A stretch of DNA of 64,000 nt from Cryptomeria japonica (GCF_030272615.1 NC_081415.1:187067233-187131232); one strand, 5' to 3'; numbered from the stretch's first letter, positions 23,940 through 36,542 are shown. A program made the numbers and translations. The notes: a model not told the origin generated them from the letters alone.

Positions 23940-25140
23940 CCCTTTGAGAAGTATCAGTCATTGCATGGACCTGATTCCCAGAGCTAGTTTGCCTAATAAA
24001 GCAACACACCAGATGACACCAATAGATAATGAGGAGTTGAATAGACAAGTGCCGGAATTGGTGAAGAAAGGTTTGATCAGAGAGAGTTTGATTCCTTGTG
24101 TAGTTCCAACAACATTAGCATCTAAGAAGAATGGAGAATGGAGGATGTGTACAGATTCTTGAGCATTAAACAAGATCATAGTGAAATATTGATTCCCTTT
24201 GCCTAGGATGGATGACATAATGGATTGTTTGACTGAAGCCAAATATTATACATAGATACACTTGAAGAGTGGATACCAGCAGATCAAAATTAGAGAAGGA
24301 GATTAGTGGAAGACAACATTTAAGACAAATGAAGGACTGTATGACTATTAGGTGATGCCTTTTGGACTGACTAATGCACTAAATACTTTCATGAGATTAA
24401 TGAATGAGGTATTGAAGAAATTTTTGGGTATGTTTGTTATTGTGTACTTGGATGACATCTTGATTTTCAGTAAGACAAAGGAGGAGCATATGTTGCATGT
24501 GAGACAAGTTTTGCAGGGGTTGAGAGAAGAGAAGTTCCTGATAAACATTAAGAAGTATAGTTTCATGAAGGAATAGTTAGTTTATTTGTGATTTATGATA
24601 TCTGCGGGTGAATTGAAGATGGATCCTGAGAAAGTAAGAGAAATTGTTGATTGGCCTACACCAGAGAGAATTGGAGAGGTAAGATCATTTCATGGGTTGG
24701 CTAGTTTCTACCAGAAGTTCATCAGAAATTTTAGTTCAATTTCTAGCCCTATGACAAAAGCAATGAGAGGAGATACGAAGGATTTCAAGTGGACATCAGG
24801 AGAAAATAAGTTTTTTGAGTTGCCGAAGAAGAAGGTAATAGAACAACCTATGTTGGCTTTACCAGATTTTAGCAAAGTCTTTCAAGTGGATTGTGATGCA
24901 AGTGGGAATGCAATTGGAGTAGTATTGAGTCAAGAGGGAAGACTCGTAGCTTATTTTAGTGAGAAATTGAATGATGCAAAGAGAAGGTATTTAGTATCTA
25001 ATCAGGAGTTTTATGCCATAATTCAAGCATTGAAGAAGTGGATACATTATTTATTGACTAAGGAGTTTGTGTTGTATATTGATCATCAATCTTTGCAATA
25101 TTTGAAAAATCAATATTTGTCAACTAGCAAAAGGTGGTAG
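23940..25140 (+). pseudogene. Reverse transcriptase and RNase H of element D
   Basis: RT landmarks in order: LVKKGLIRES and [30 protein letters not shown], the catalytic YLDD at 24445-24456, then SFHGLASFYQKFI and the RNase H start DCDASGNAIGVVLSQ. At least six stops interrupt it. Several sit where the family has Arg or Trp (CTDS-stop-ALNK at 24160, VKY-stop-FPLP near 24190, YDY-stop-VMPFG near 24350). RNase H ends abruptly at LSTSKRW near 25137. Confidence 0.85.
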
Positions 25141-25534
25141 TCAAAATGTTGGATTGTATAAGCCTTTGATAGTCCTAGAGAGACCTTGGGAAGACATAAG
25201 CATGGATTTCATACTTAGATTACCTAAAACACATAGAGGAAATGATTCTATATTTGTGGTTGTGGATATATTATTGAAGATGGCACATTTCATACCTTGT
25301 AAGAAGACAATAGATGATGTGCATGTAGCTGACCTATTTTTCAAAGAGGTGGTAAGATTACATGGATTGCCTAAGAGCATAGTTTCAAACCGAGACACTA
25401 ATTTTGTTGGATACTTTTGGAGAACACTTTGGAAGAAGATGAAGACAAATTTGAAGTTCAGTTCTACTTTTCACCCATAGACCGATGGACAGACAGAGGT
25501 AGTGAATAAAAGTTTGAGAAATCTATTGAGATGT
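25141..25534 (+). pseudogene. Integrase core of element D, left part
   Basis: Begins at [20 protein letters not shown], well inside the normal integrase. The first catalytic Asp (SMDF) and the second (SNRDTNF) are present, followed by TDGQTEVVNKSL with the Glu. The zinc finger (HHCC) and the end of RNase H are missing, so roughly 0.7 kb was deleted at about 25139. The frame is cut at 25534 by the solo LTR; it resumes at 30111. Confidence 0.8.
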
Positions 25535-28119
25535 TGTAAGGCCTTCCCCAAACCTAGCTTTGATTAACTTAGTTGACCATGTTTGACCCTATTAATAAAT
25601 GCTTTATAATTCAATAGAATGGACTGTGTTAGACAAATAGATTGGTGAGAAAAGTAATTGAACCAAGTTATAGAGTTATTGCACCTTGTGGTGTACATTT
25701 TGATGTGTTATGAATTTGAAATCTTAAAAGATCCATTGACTAGATAATCTTGATTTAACGTATGTCAGCTATGTCTGGATGTAGAACTTATATGATTCCA
25801 TGATTGGATAACATTGATGGATGTTGATGTTCATTTATATGCTTTATGATATAGAACTCTATATGATTCTAGAATAGGATAAATTGGAGATGATGTATGT
25901 CATTATTGGATTTGCAGAACTTTATTATGATGATAGAATTAGGATGTATGTTTTATGTGTGGACCAAAATTATGAGAATTATGATAATTGCTTATGTGGA
26001 TTTATTTGGGTATGAGATATAGTGAATTGTTCAAATGTAAATTGTATGCGATGTGTTTGATGTGTATTCTAATTCATGTGTTTAATATTATATGAGGTTA
26101 TTGGAAATTACTAATGTGTATTTGAGTGGCGTAGGAAAAGATTACCCATGTGACCATGGAAATATTATGGAGAACCAAACCTAGACCTATGTATGTTCGT
26201 AAAACCAGGGTTTGTCTATTTGGAGAGACAACACCCCATTGTGTCATATTTTATTTGTAATATTAGATGATGCATGTGTGTTAAATGTTATTTATTTGAT
26301 CTATTTAAATCCAACAAGAGACAAGATTTCATGTGCAATTTTGTAAAGGTATTTTATTTGCATCACTGGACATGTGTTGATTTATGTTTGAGTTTTTAAA
26401 TTTGTCTCTTGGAGGGAATTGTTTAACTATAGCTTTTTCAATTAATGTAATGTGATTCCATAAATGCCTTGGGTAAAGAATCTTTGGGATGGTCAACATA
26501 GGTTTGACCCGAAAATAAACTTCAGAGGGGTTTAAAAAGGGCTAAATGGACACCTAGGGGTAGTTTAATAGGGTTTCCTAAAGCCCATAAGGTATACCTA
26601 AGGGTTAGGGGTAATTTTAGGCAAGTTTCTACTTCCATGTGACCTTTTAGACACCCTAAAAATTGACTTTTCTAAGCTGTGCGAAAATTGAAGTTTGAAG
26701 ACTTGAACTAAGTTGTGAACCTTCCTTTTCAAATGAGAGTCCCTTTCCCATTTTACCTTACTTTCCTTTTCAGTTTTGGAAACTTGAGAGAACTCACACT
26801 AGTGTCTTCTTAAGAAAGAAAGAGAGATTTTGGGGGTAATCACCCACTCTCCATTTTTGGAGACAAAAGAATTTTGTAAAGAAAAAGATAGATTTTGGAT
26901 TGAGATTTCAGCTAAGGGTAGAAAGAAAAGAACTGTGGAATTGGGTTGCTCATCCTCGACAAAACTAGCATACCTTTGGGCAGTTTAAGGTTGTTTTTTT
27001 TTATTTTTCTTATAATATTTTCTTGTTGCATGTTGTTTTGAAAGAAATGCTTGTGTAAAAGACTTGTTTTGGTGCATGTATTTCTTGGAAATTTATTTGG
27101 TGTTTTATGCTTATGCCATGTATGTGTTTTGGGAGTAATCAAGACCTCCTACTCTTGGGAGAGAGGAGGGTCTTGTGGGTGGTAGAAGTGATAGCCCTCG
27201 AGTGAGAGGCTCTCGTTATGAGAGTGATCACAAGGGATTTTATGTGACCCTTACTGCATGGCTTGTTTATGCATTGGGGGTCATAAGGAGTGAAATAGGG
27301 CATGAATGCCTTGGGGGGCATAAGGAATGTGGGGTTGTTACACTTGATGTATTTTGATTGCCATGAGGTGGCTATATGTTTTGGTTTTCCATGAGGTGGC
27401 TATATGTTTTACCATACTTGCAGTCTCCTCAGGGTACTTGGTCCACTACCACCCTTGAAAAGACATCACATTGTGTGGTGCAGTGTAGCCTGGGTTGGGA
27501 ATGTGATTGTGGTTTTTTTCCCTTGTTTATTTGAGTTTGCATGTGTGTTACCTGTCTAGGGCTTGGTTCTCTGAGCTCGGGGGTGGCTACTAGTTAGCCT
27601 AGGCTGGGAGGTGAGCACTCCATGGTCATAGCATTGATTTATTTGCAGGTTGTTGAAAGGAAAGAAAAGGACAAGTAGAAGTTGTTGTTTTAATTGTTTG
27701 CAGAAAAAGATTTGGAAACAGAGTAATTGATATTATAAGTGCAGAAATGTAAAAGGAAACTATATGTTGTACCCATTTAGGAAAGAAGATGTATCTAACT
27801 TATTCATTAAAATTTGTCATTTGGATAGTTGCTATAAAATTATCAGACTCTGACATTTATTTAATGCAGAAATAAATTCTATAGTTAATCAAATTTAATG
27901 GGAATGAATAAATTTTAAAAAATGTCGTTCTAAGTATATCCAATGCTGTTAATTTCTTATTTTTATAGAAAGAAAACCTATATTTAGTTAGCCTATTTAT
28001 TTCCTTTAGAAACTAAGAAATTAATAAGAATTCCAAAACATAAGCATATAAATAAATATATATCTGTATATATATTTATTTATAAATTTTAGTTTAAATA
28101 TATTAACATATTTCACATA

Positions 28120-28372
28120 TTGGTGCATATATATATATATACATATAAATATATAAATATATAAATACATACATATATATATATATATGTATGTATATAT
28201 ATATATATGTATATATGTATATGTATATATGTATATATATATATATGTATATATGTATATGTATATATGTATATATATATATGTAGATATGTAGATATAT
28301 ATACATATATACATATATATATACATATATACATATATATATACATATATATATATATAAACACACACACAG

Positions 28373-28436
<64 letters not shown>

Positions 28437-28440
28437 TTAA
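28120..28440. repeat. Microsatellite block 1 (TA/ATGT/AC)
   Basis: Mixed TATA and ATGT repeats, then about 20 AC units (28379-28418), then TA. Frames through it give YIYI or CVCV proteins and are artefacts. Confidence 0.9.
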
Positions 28441-28499
28441 ATATATTATTTTATTTTTAAATTTAAAAAATATATATATATTAAAAAAAAAAAAAAAAA

Positions 28500-28730
28500 T
28501 AGGGTTCGGCCGAGCCACAGCGGAAGGGCCGAACCACTGTGCTTAGCATAGTGGACGGCGCGGCCGGGAGTCGCCACTGTGGGCAACCACAGTGGTCGCC
28601 GCCACTGTGCGAGTCCACAGTGAGCGGTGCCCCTGAGGTCACCACCGCTTGCCTTCCCCGCACCCTCCATAAAACCCCGCCTGCATGCCATGGCCGTTGC
28701 TTGCTCATAGCCCCCTACACAATCCAAGTT
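28500..28730 (+). promoter_or_regulatory. GC-rich island with CCACTGTG inverted repeats, probable LTR promoter
   Basis: A GC-rich patch in AT-rich DNA. CCACTGTG or its complement occurs five times between 28530 and 28625 in both orientations. The patch ends in CCTCCATAAAACC (near 28663), a TATA-like sequence. The position two thirds into the LTR fits a U3/R border. Confidence 0.5.
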
Positions 28731-28889
28731 TCAAATAATTTTTTTTTTTATAAAACCCTAGCCGATTAAGGCTAGGGTAATATGGAGAATAAGAAAAAAA
28801 TGAATAAAATAAAGAGTGCTATTTTTTTATAGTAATAAAATTAGGGTATCCATGGTTGTTTTATATAATGTGAAACATATTTAAAGTTT

Positions 28890-29142
28890 ATATATATATG
28901 TATTTAGGTATATATATATACATATATATTTATATATATATATATGTATATGTATATGTATATATATATATATACATACATATATATATATACATATACA
29001 TATATATATATATATACATATACAGATACATATATATACATATATATATGTACGTATGTATATATATGTATATGTATATGTATATATATGTATATATATG
29101 TATATATATGTATATATATGTATATATATGTATATGTATATG

Positions 29143-29190
<48 letters not shown>
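28890..29190. repeat. Microsatellite block 2 (TA/ATGT/AC)
   Basis: Same order of repeat types as block 1: TATA and ATGT, then AC (29143-29180), then TA. The two blocks bracket the GC-rich island. Confidence 0.9.
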
Positions 29191-30110
29191 GATTTAGAGC
29201 GAGATAAAATTATATGAGCGAGTTGGGTATATTGTACCAACAATTGTTAAGGAAAAATATAAATAATTTAATTATATATATATATAAGACTTCTTTTTAT
29301 ATAGTTTATTATATAATAATGTTTACCATACCTTAGACATTTAATGATAATGTTGTTTAAGGATAAATGGTAGATCTGATATTTTATTAGGTGTTTATTT
29401 GTTAGACTTAAGGGTGTGAAACAAAAGGATGTATTTAGATTTTATTACTACTTTGGAGTTTATTCTAAATATAGGTTTGTGAGATTAAACCTTACGGGAC
29501 GAATATCATTATGAATTTAAGCAACTCTTCAGTCAGTTAAAATTAATCATAATTTAATTAATGATAGACATCTATAAGCTAAGAGGTAGGACTAAATTTA
29601 ATTAGTTCCTTAAAGCAATAAATGATTATTGGAAACAAATCGTACCTTGTCAATTTGTTTAGGGAGTGGATTAGAATTAAGTTATGGGTTAAAATTGAGG
29701 AAATAAAATAATAATAATAATTCTTTTAATATTCCACATTTAAATTAAAATATTAAGAAAGGATGTATTAACAGGATTGAGGAAATTTGATATGTAATAA
29801 ATAATTAATGATGAACCAAGTAATTATGTTAATGTGTAATTAGAAGAGATGGATTTAATTATGTACTAATAATCACAACCGAAATAAAAGGGGAATTTTG
29901 AGTGAATTTATTATTACTCTTATAAATTTATTTCGAACCGCTTGATAATAGGAGTTATCGTAATTGTTATAATAGTATTTAATATCATTTAAAAATTCAC
30001 TTGGAACATCTTGTTGAGTTGTCGCAACTATTTAACTGACGGTTGCATGTAATTAAGTGTTTCAAAAAAAAATTGTTGGTTGTGTTTTGCCCAAGAGTTT
30101 GGGCATGACA

Positions 30111-30662
30111 GATGCTTAGTTGGAGAGAAAAACGAAACTTGGGACTTGATTCTTGCAAAACTAGAATTTTCCTACAATAATTCAGTGAATAGGAGTACCA
30201 GAAGAACACCATTTGAGATTGTTACCAGAGTACACCATAGAGGCATATAAGAATTGAGAGACATTGGTAATGAGGACAAGTAAAGTGTAGAAGCAAGGGA
30301 ATTTCCAAAGCATATGAAGATAGTACATAATTAGGTTATAAAACATTTGGAGGACATAGACAACAAGTATAAGGAGAAAGAAAATGAGAAGAGAAGAAAT
30401 AAGGAATTTGAAGTTGTCGATGAAGTGATGGTGTATCTAAGAAAAGAGAGATTCCCAGTCGGAACCTATAACAAGTTGAAGATGAAGAAGTTTGGACCTT
30501 GCAAGATCTTGAGGAAATTCAGTTTCGAAAATGCATATGAAGTGGAGTAACCAGATACTTTAGGTATTTTCATTGTATTCAACATTACAGATTTGTATCA
30601 GTATCATGAGGTAGAATTAAATGGAGACAATGTAGCAAAACTTGGAGAACCAGATACCCTAG
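30111..30662 (+). pseudogene. Integrase C-terminal part of element D
   Basis: Reading resumes with LAKLEFSYNNSVNRSTRRTP, the usual continuation of a Gypsy integrase after the catalytic Glu. It then gives [19 protein letters not shown] (the GPY/F-type region, here KKFGPCKIL) and ADLYQYHE-like sequence. Stops are present at about 30247, 30280 and 30548. Confidence 0.8.
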
Positions 30663-30800
30663 AAGGTATCAGACCAGATTGAAGAGATTTTGGATAGCAG
30701 AATTGGGCATAGCAGTCGTAGCAAGTAGTAAAGAGAGTATCTTGTGAAGTGAAAAGGCAGACCAGTTGAAGATTCATCATGGATTTATCAGGCTGAGTGG
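30663..30800 (+). pseudogene. Chromodomain of element D
   Basis: Reads IEEILDSRIGHSSRSK, two stops, REYLVK, stop, KGRPVEDSSWIYQAE. This is the chromodomain pattern (EYLVKWKG...W) that ends chromovirus integrases and steers integration to marked chromatin. The stop after LVK replaces the conserved Trp (TGG to TGA or TAG). Confidence 0.75.
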
Positions 30801-30870
30801 ACCATCTTGGTATTCCTTTAGCCCCGGCAAAGTGAGGGACTCACTTTTCAATCAAACTCAGATGTTTGAT

Positions 30871-31660
30871 GTAGGAGAATCCCTGGTTCTTGACAATCTT
30901 GCATCAATAAAAAATATATTCCTTTCAATTTGTTTCCTATTTTACAGTTTCAGTATTTCTTTTAGTATTTCATTTTGTTTGCTCAACAGATGTTGTGGAG
31001 CTTGATTTGGTTCATGGACATGTTCATCAATCTTATTTGTGGTCCACGGGATGTTTGGATCTTTTTTTGGCAAGTGATCACTTCCGAAATATGGGATAGT
31101 TTTCTTTCCTATGTACCAGAGTCGCCTGGACCTATTTGCTATTGGTGATTCTTGTGGATCCTTATTGTTGTTTCCAACATGCCTTAGTTTGTGACTAACC
31201 TTCCTTTTGGGTCCGCACATCATTCTATGTTGTTTTCAGAGGGATTCCTTGGTGGAGGCTGACCTTGTGTTCTAGACGTTTTATTTTTCATTCTTCAGTG
31301 TTTGTTCCTTCTTGGGCCAACGTGGATCACTTTGGAGCTTGCATTTCATATAAATCATTGTATTTGTAGTTCTAGAATAAATTAAGATAGAATAGATCAA
31401 AGATAGAAGAATAATCATAAGTCTTCGAGATCCGGAGTTGGCTACCATTCTTGCTTGAGCCTGGATGTTGTGTTATCAGGCCTGTGAGCCGAATCTATGA
31501 GCCCGGATTTTGCTGGTAGTTTGATATCAAATTTTATGATACAATAAAGACTAATTCTGCATTGCCTCCATCGCACTATGTTGTTTGTGTTGTGTTTGAT
31601 TTATTGGATGATCTAGGTTGTTCTCTTTGAGGACCCTCCTAACCTTGATTGGACCAACTG
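30871..31660 (+). repeat. 3' LTR of element D
   Basis: Matches 21221-22017. Starts GTAGGAGAATCCCTGG and ends GATTGGACCAACTG. Confidence 0.8.
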
Positions 31661-32165
31661 GAGATAGAAAGAACAGGGGAAATCCAACAAATAGATACAA
31701 AAAGGTACCCAAAACCAAGATAGAAGAACCCTAGACCAAGGCACTTCGAGCACCATGGTCTAGGACTTGGGAACTTTGAGAATCTTGGTCCTAAGAAGTC
31801 AGAACACTAGAGCATTCTTGGCAACCAAGTCCACTAAATCAAACTTCAAGTTTTAGTCATAGGGGCACCTCTATATTTCCTATTCATTTTTGTGCATGTT
31901 ACAATGTTTTTGTTTATGCATCAAGCTATTACAACCTTTTAGGTTTTCATTTACATCATATCTAAATCCTAATTTAACATCATCTCAAATCCATACACTT
32001 TCCAAAGTAGCGAAGGAATAGAAGCCCTAAGGTACTATTTGACTCTCTTTATCAAGAGTTAGTTAAATTAATCACATCTTTGTGGCTTCATATTCCAATG
32101 TTTGTGTGAAAGAATATCTTTTCCTTAATCCCACCTTTCTTTATTTTTACATTAGACACCACATA
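31661..32165 (+). repeat. Right remainder of the element E LTR (probable)
   Basis: Follows the right GAGAT copy. Joined to 21220 it restores GAGCAGAGAT-AGAAAGAACAGG, which continues an LTR like that of A. It also has the GCACCATGGTC..CTTGGTCC wording reminiscent of the A palindromes. I could not find its end; the Copia remnant starts by about 32170. Confidence 0.4.
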
Positions 32166-32169
32166 TTCA

Positions 32170-33032
32170 TGGATACTTACATGATGTCAAGGTCTTGTAG
32201 GATAACCATGAAAACACAAGGAATACTCAAAAGTAACCCTCATACATCTACTTAACTACATCCCAATGCACCCATCCATGATTAGGGATACATAGACTTC
32301 AAACTCACACGACTTGGGAAATTTTTGTTCTATTATAGACCATGACATACATAAGATAACCAACAACAGCTGCATAAGGAACATTGGTCTTGTCCTCTAC
32401 CCCATTCAAAGATTTTGGGCAATCCTTCATAGATAAATTTCATCATTATTCCATAGGAACTATCGTTGATCTACAACTTGTCATGTTTAATATTTCTAAC
32501 ATAGAACTCACATACTCTAGCTTAGCCCAAGATTTATATTAGATTTATCATTTCATTTCAAACTGGGCTAACGACTAATACTTCAAGTCAGATTACAAAG
32601 ATCCATCCCAAAAGAGAAACATATCATCTACATATAATAAAATAGTAAGAATGTGGCCACTATTTGTTTTGAAATAAATACAATGATCAAATTTACCTTT
32701 GAAATTTTAAACCCAACACTTAGGTATCAAAATTTTGGTACCAAAACCTAGGAGATTGTTTTAGATCATATTAGGACTATTCAAGTTGCAAAACTAGATT
32801 TTATTTACCTTTTACCATGAAATTATTAAGCTAATATGACAAATAGATTTCTTCCTCCAAATCACCATGAAGGAATGCTATCTTCACATACATCTATGCA
32901 ATTTTCCAATTATAGGTTGTAGAAAGTGATAACACAAACCGAATAGATGTCATCTTTGTAATGGGAGATAAAATATATAATTTGTAATCTATTCCCTCAA
33001 CCTACAAGTACCCCTTTGCAACCAATTGTACT
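32170..33032 (-). pseudogene. Copia reverse transcriptase, C-terminal part
   Basis: Minus-strand reading gives QLVAKGYL, then ITKMTSIRFVLS, then KIAFLHGDLEEEIYLS, then a decayed SLYGLKQSPRFWYQNFD region, the catalytic YVDDM at 32634-32620, AQFEMK, MTNVPYAAVVG-like sequence and HWDVVK. This is the RVT_2 of Ty1/Copia elements. Many stops and shifts. It continues at 36672-36543 on the other side of insertion F. Copia RNase H is not visible below 32170. Confidence 0.8.
33028..33032. repeat. Target duplication of insertion F, left copy
   Basis: GTACT (AGTAC on the minus strand) here and at 36543-36547, exactly at the break in the Copia RT codons. Confidence 0.8.
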
Positions 33033-33060
33033 TGTTGTCACAAGGATTTGCACATGAGAG

Positions 33061-33126
33061 CTAAGCTGGAAGCTTAGCAATCCCATGAAACATGGGAACA
33101 TCTTCGAGCCTATGAGTTGCTCATAG
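33061..33126. repeat. Three consecutive short hairpins
   Basis: CTAAGCT-GGA-AGCTTAG (33061-33077), CCCATG-AAA-CATGGG (33082-33096) and CTATGAG-TTG-CTCATAG (33110-33126), each a perfect inverted repeat with a 3-base loop. Confidence 0.8.
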
Positions 33127-35328
33127 TGAAGATGGACCTCCAGATTATGGGTTGGCTCCCCTTTAGATATCATAAGAACTAATGACTTGATTGAAAAAGG
33201 GATAGAAGTATGCTACAAAACTAAAACTAAACTAAGAAGATGATACACCAATGATCAAAGGACTTGATTTTCTATTGAACTTACAAAAAATTCTCAACTA
33301 CGAAGCTATCTCTACTCACAACTCATCTATACTTGTTTTGCATTAATATTTTATGTGAAAGGTTTGGATGTTTATTGTTTGATTGAAGGAAAAAAATGAT
33401 TATTTAACAACATTCATTCAACAAAAAACAAAATGCACAATCCATGACCTGCACTATAACATGTTGTTCTTTGAATCAAGCATTGAAAGAATAAGATAGA
33501 AATGAAGTATTTTTAACAAAATCATAATATTTTTATCTAAATTACTCACATATAATGCTAGAACAAAAGATCGTTTGAAAAGGAACTAATCTTCTTTATT
33601 GAGAAATAGAAGTCTTTTTCATTACAAGTCTAAAAAACTTTACATAAATCTAAAAAATACTCATAAGACAATGTGTTACAAAGCATAGATGTTGCTTCTA
33701 TAGCAAAAACAAACTCAGAACTAAGAAGAAAAGAAGGAAAATGACTTATATCAAGAAGGAGCTCCAAAATATTTGAATTTTAAATTGTTGGTTGTCTTTG
33801 ACTTGATTTTTGACTTCTCCAACCCCTCAAAATCGATTATTAACTGGTTGTGAGTCACCCTTTTCAGCAGCTGGGCAAGATGACTTGAAAATTCCTCAAA
33901 AAGAGGGCTAGATTTGAGGTTTAGTGGCTGTTAACTATCTCAAAACTCCCCTTGGGTGATGAATAACTCTTGGGGGCCTTCAAATCAGGTGTAGAATTAT
34001 AGATAAGTCCTTGAAAACTCTTTTAAAATTAGGGATCTCTCTTTGAACGACCCTATTGGCTCATCTTTGAAAATTTGAGCTTGCATTAAAGATTGATTTG
34101 AATTTGAAATTCAAATCTCACTATCTTATTCCATGAAAATTTCTTTGATGATTAAGATGGTTATCTTTTCATATCTTTTCACTATTATCAACCATCCTTT
34201 CTCATAGGGGATTGTACGTTAATCAGAGTGCCTGTGATGTTCTCTTTGTGTCCATTGTAGTAAGCTTCTTTGCAATCCTTCGCTGCTCTAAGGTCCATAA
34301 ACTATTGTTTTTGATGGTTAGTCACAAATGTCTTGACATTTTCAAGTTTGCCCTTATTGAATGCATCACTATCACTATATTATTGATCTTTGCTTTTATG
34401 ATCCACAGGCCCATCTGTCTCTATTGATGATACAAACACAATGACTTTGTTGTCTTAAAATGTTGTGATGGATGCTATTACATGAAATTTTCTCATATGA
34501 TTGTCTCTGTTATTTGTTTGAATACCCTCACTAGAGAACAAAGCTTATCCTTATTCCCCTCCATCAAAATTTCTTGAACCGTGACCTTCAGAAACACTGT
34601 CCTCTTAAACTATGATTGTCTTTTACTTGAAGTTGCTTACTGTCTTCATGGCTACAACAATACTTCTTTTACTATTTTTTGGTGATTGTGCAAGGTTGTC
34701 ACTTTCTTTCAAACTTTTGAAACTTATTTATCCTTCTTTCTCTACTAATGGTTGCTATTAACCTTACTCACTAAGAATATCTTCAAATCAAAAGACTGTT
34801 GCAATTTATATGGAGGCTGCCAAAACAATAGAAAATAATCCAAACATTCACTATTCACTTTTACAGTCACACGGACCCTTCTGAGACTGTAAACTATATT
34901 TATTACTATACTCTTTGAGTGCATTTCTCTATCTTTGATCTAGGTTGCTATCAATGTCTTCTTTGAGGGCTATACATAGTTTGTGCCTTAATACAAAGGC
35001 AACTTCCCAAATGTATACTAAGGACAAGAAAACTTTCACTATGTTGTTCAAAAGCATTGAACATCTTGCATCTATATTTAGATCTTCCTCTTCTTAGGGA
35101 TATGATCCTAACATAGAATAGAGCAGATTCACAAATCAAATAAAACAAAGACCCAAGAATGATTTAAAAGAAACAAACCTTCTCTAAGAGATAAAGACTT
35201 GTATGCCCTTCCCATGAGCTCTTCTTTATTAAAGGAGTGTATTTCATGTTCCTCAAACCTCTTGATGACTTCTCGACTTCCTAAAAATGGGGAGTTTGGC
35301 CATCATGAGAGGTTGGTTACAACAAGAA

Positions 35329-36134
35329 TGTTAGGATTCCCACAGATACTAAGAGGGGGGGGTGAATCAGTATCTAACTGGTATGTGTAATTTCTTAACT
35401 TAAAACATGTAGACCATATTATAACAGTGTACCGGTAAGCAATCTAAATAGAGCAATAAACAGAATTTAAAGCAACCACATGAAAAGCACACCATAACAC
35501 AATGTTTTAACAAGGAAACCCAGTGTGGGAAAAACCTTAGTGGGATTTGTGACCCGCAATATTCACTTACTAGCCAATAAGAGAATATTACTACTAAAAG
35601 AGGGGCCTGCACATGTAGGAAGGCCAAGTGCCTAGAGCTCACTGCTCAATTACAAAAGGGAAGTCTCACTGACTTACAAAATGGATTATATAAATCCAGT
35701 GTCTTGTATTGCTTCAGAATAGCATCTATAATGCTAGATTCAGTATCAGTTTCTTCTCTGCTTCTTACATAAACCCTTATCCTATATTTCGCATAATAGG
35801 TCTGCCTTATTTCACCTAATTACATTCTTCCATCTTTTTTTTAATGTCCTACAATGATCTCTTAAATATATGAGTCATTTTAAAATGTTTCCAAGTCGGC
35901 TTCTAAAGATTTTACAATAATAAACAAAATATAATATAACAAAAAGTCATGTCGGCCTCTGTGCCGGTATGCTTCCTTTTACTACCAGTGTCAGTGATCT
36001 AAGTGCCGGTGTAGAGTCTGATCTTGCTAGTGCCGGTGTGATGCCTTGTCGGTGTCATAGGATTGGAAGGTTTCTATTAATGACAAAACCTTCAATCACC
36101 TACAATGTCTCATTGGAGTGTGCATATGCCAACA
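35329..36134 (+). mobile_element. Solo LTR nested in insertion F (806 bp)
   Basis: Starts TGTTAGGATTCCC, ends GCCAACA (TGTT...AACA terminal inverted repeat), and is flanked by the 5-bp duplication AAGAA (35324-35328 and 36135-36139). An eight-G run follows shortly after the start (near 35354). No internal region: a solo LTR. Confidence 0.75.
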
Positions 36135-36542
36135 AAGAAAACTTAAACATGGAAAAGCTTCTTTGTGGAACAACTCCATCTTCCTTGATAGAAACCCTAG
36201 TTCAGCTCATGATATGCAGAAGAATAATACATAAAATGTTTAATGCACACCTAGACTCTCAGATTCTCTTCACACATTTAAGGCTTCTTTCACTTTGAAA
36301 TTCAATTTCCCTCCAAATACATGAATTATGACCCTTTGACTCTCATTAAACATAAAGGATATAATTTCTTCCTTTCCTTTTAAAAGACCTTAATCGTTAA
36401 AGGACTAAGTAAAACCTATCTTAAATGAACCAAAGAATGTCAATTTAATAATTAACTCTTAACCATTTAAATCCTTGAAATTTTTTACCATGAAGACCAA
36501 GGACCCTATTTGACATGAAGGGCACAAAATAGGAAATGTTCA

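Larger units (their letters stand above)
25535..30110 (+). mobile_element. 4.6-kb solo LTR inserted in the integrase of element D
   Basis: Starts TGTAAGGCC and ends GGGCATGACA. Flanks GATGT (25530-25534) and GATGC (30111-30115) are a 4-of-5 target duplication; shifted by one base the copies AGATG are exact. Integrase reading resumes right after it. No coding domains and no second terminal copy are seen inside, so a solo LTR left by recombination is the simplest reading. Length and the GGGCATGACA end suit Tekay/Del-type chromoviruses. It holds two microsatellite blocks, a GC-rich island with a TATA-like box, and a tandem pair CCATGAGGTGGCTATATG (27361, 27389). Confidence 0.7.
21221..31660 (+). 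mobile_element. Element D: chromodomain Gypsy element (Reina-like), with a nested solo LTR
   Basis: LTRs of about 0.8 kb (21221-22017 and 30871-31660), an initiator-tRNA-Met-like primer site, gag, protease, RT, RNase H, integrase and a chromodomain in the order of chromoviruses. The chromodomain and the phrase [15 protein letters not shown] behind the integrase fit the Reina branch. After removal of the 4.6-kb insertion it would be about 5.9 kb. The coding part is full of stops, has at least one frameshift, and lacks a piece between RNase H and integrase. Confidence 0.8.
33033..36542. mobile_element. Insertion F in the Copia RT (3510 bp, LTR-type ends)
   Basis: Ends TGTTGTCACAAGG and GGAAATGTTCA (TG...CA on either strand) and an exact 5-bp duplication show retroviral-type integration. 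No coding domain and no internal copy of either end was found, so a solo LTR or a non-coding element is likely. Without the inner solo LTR and its duplication it is about 2.7 kb. Three short perfect hairpins lie at 33061-33126. Confidence 0.65.

Noticed and set aside
28500-28730. GC-rich island as a host exon or CpG-island gene
   Set aside because: Its frames in both strands run into poly(A) or poly(T) and microsatellites, and its place fits an LTR promoter.
28021-29243. Long open frames rich in YIYI and CVCV
   Set aside because: They are translations of TA, ATGT and AC microsatellites.
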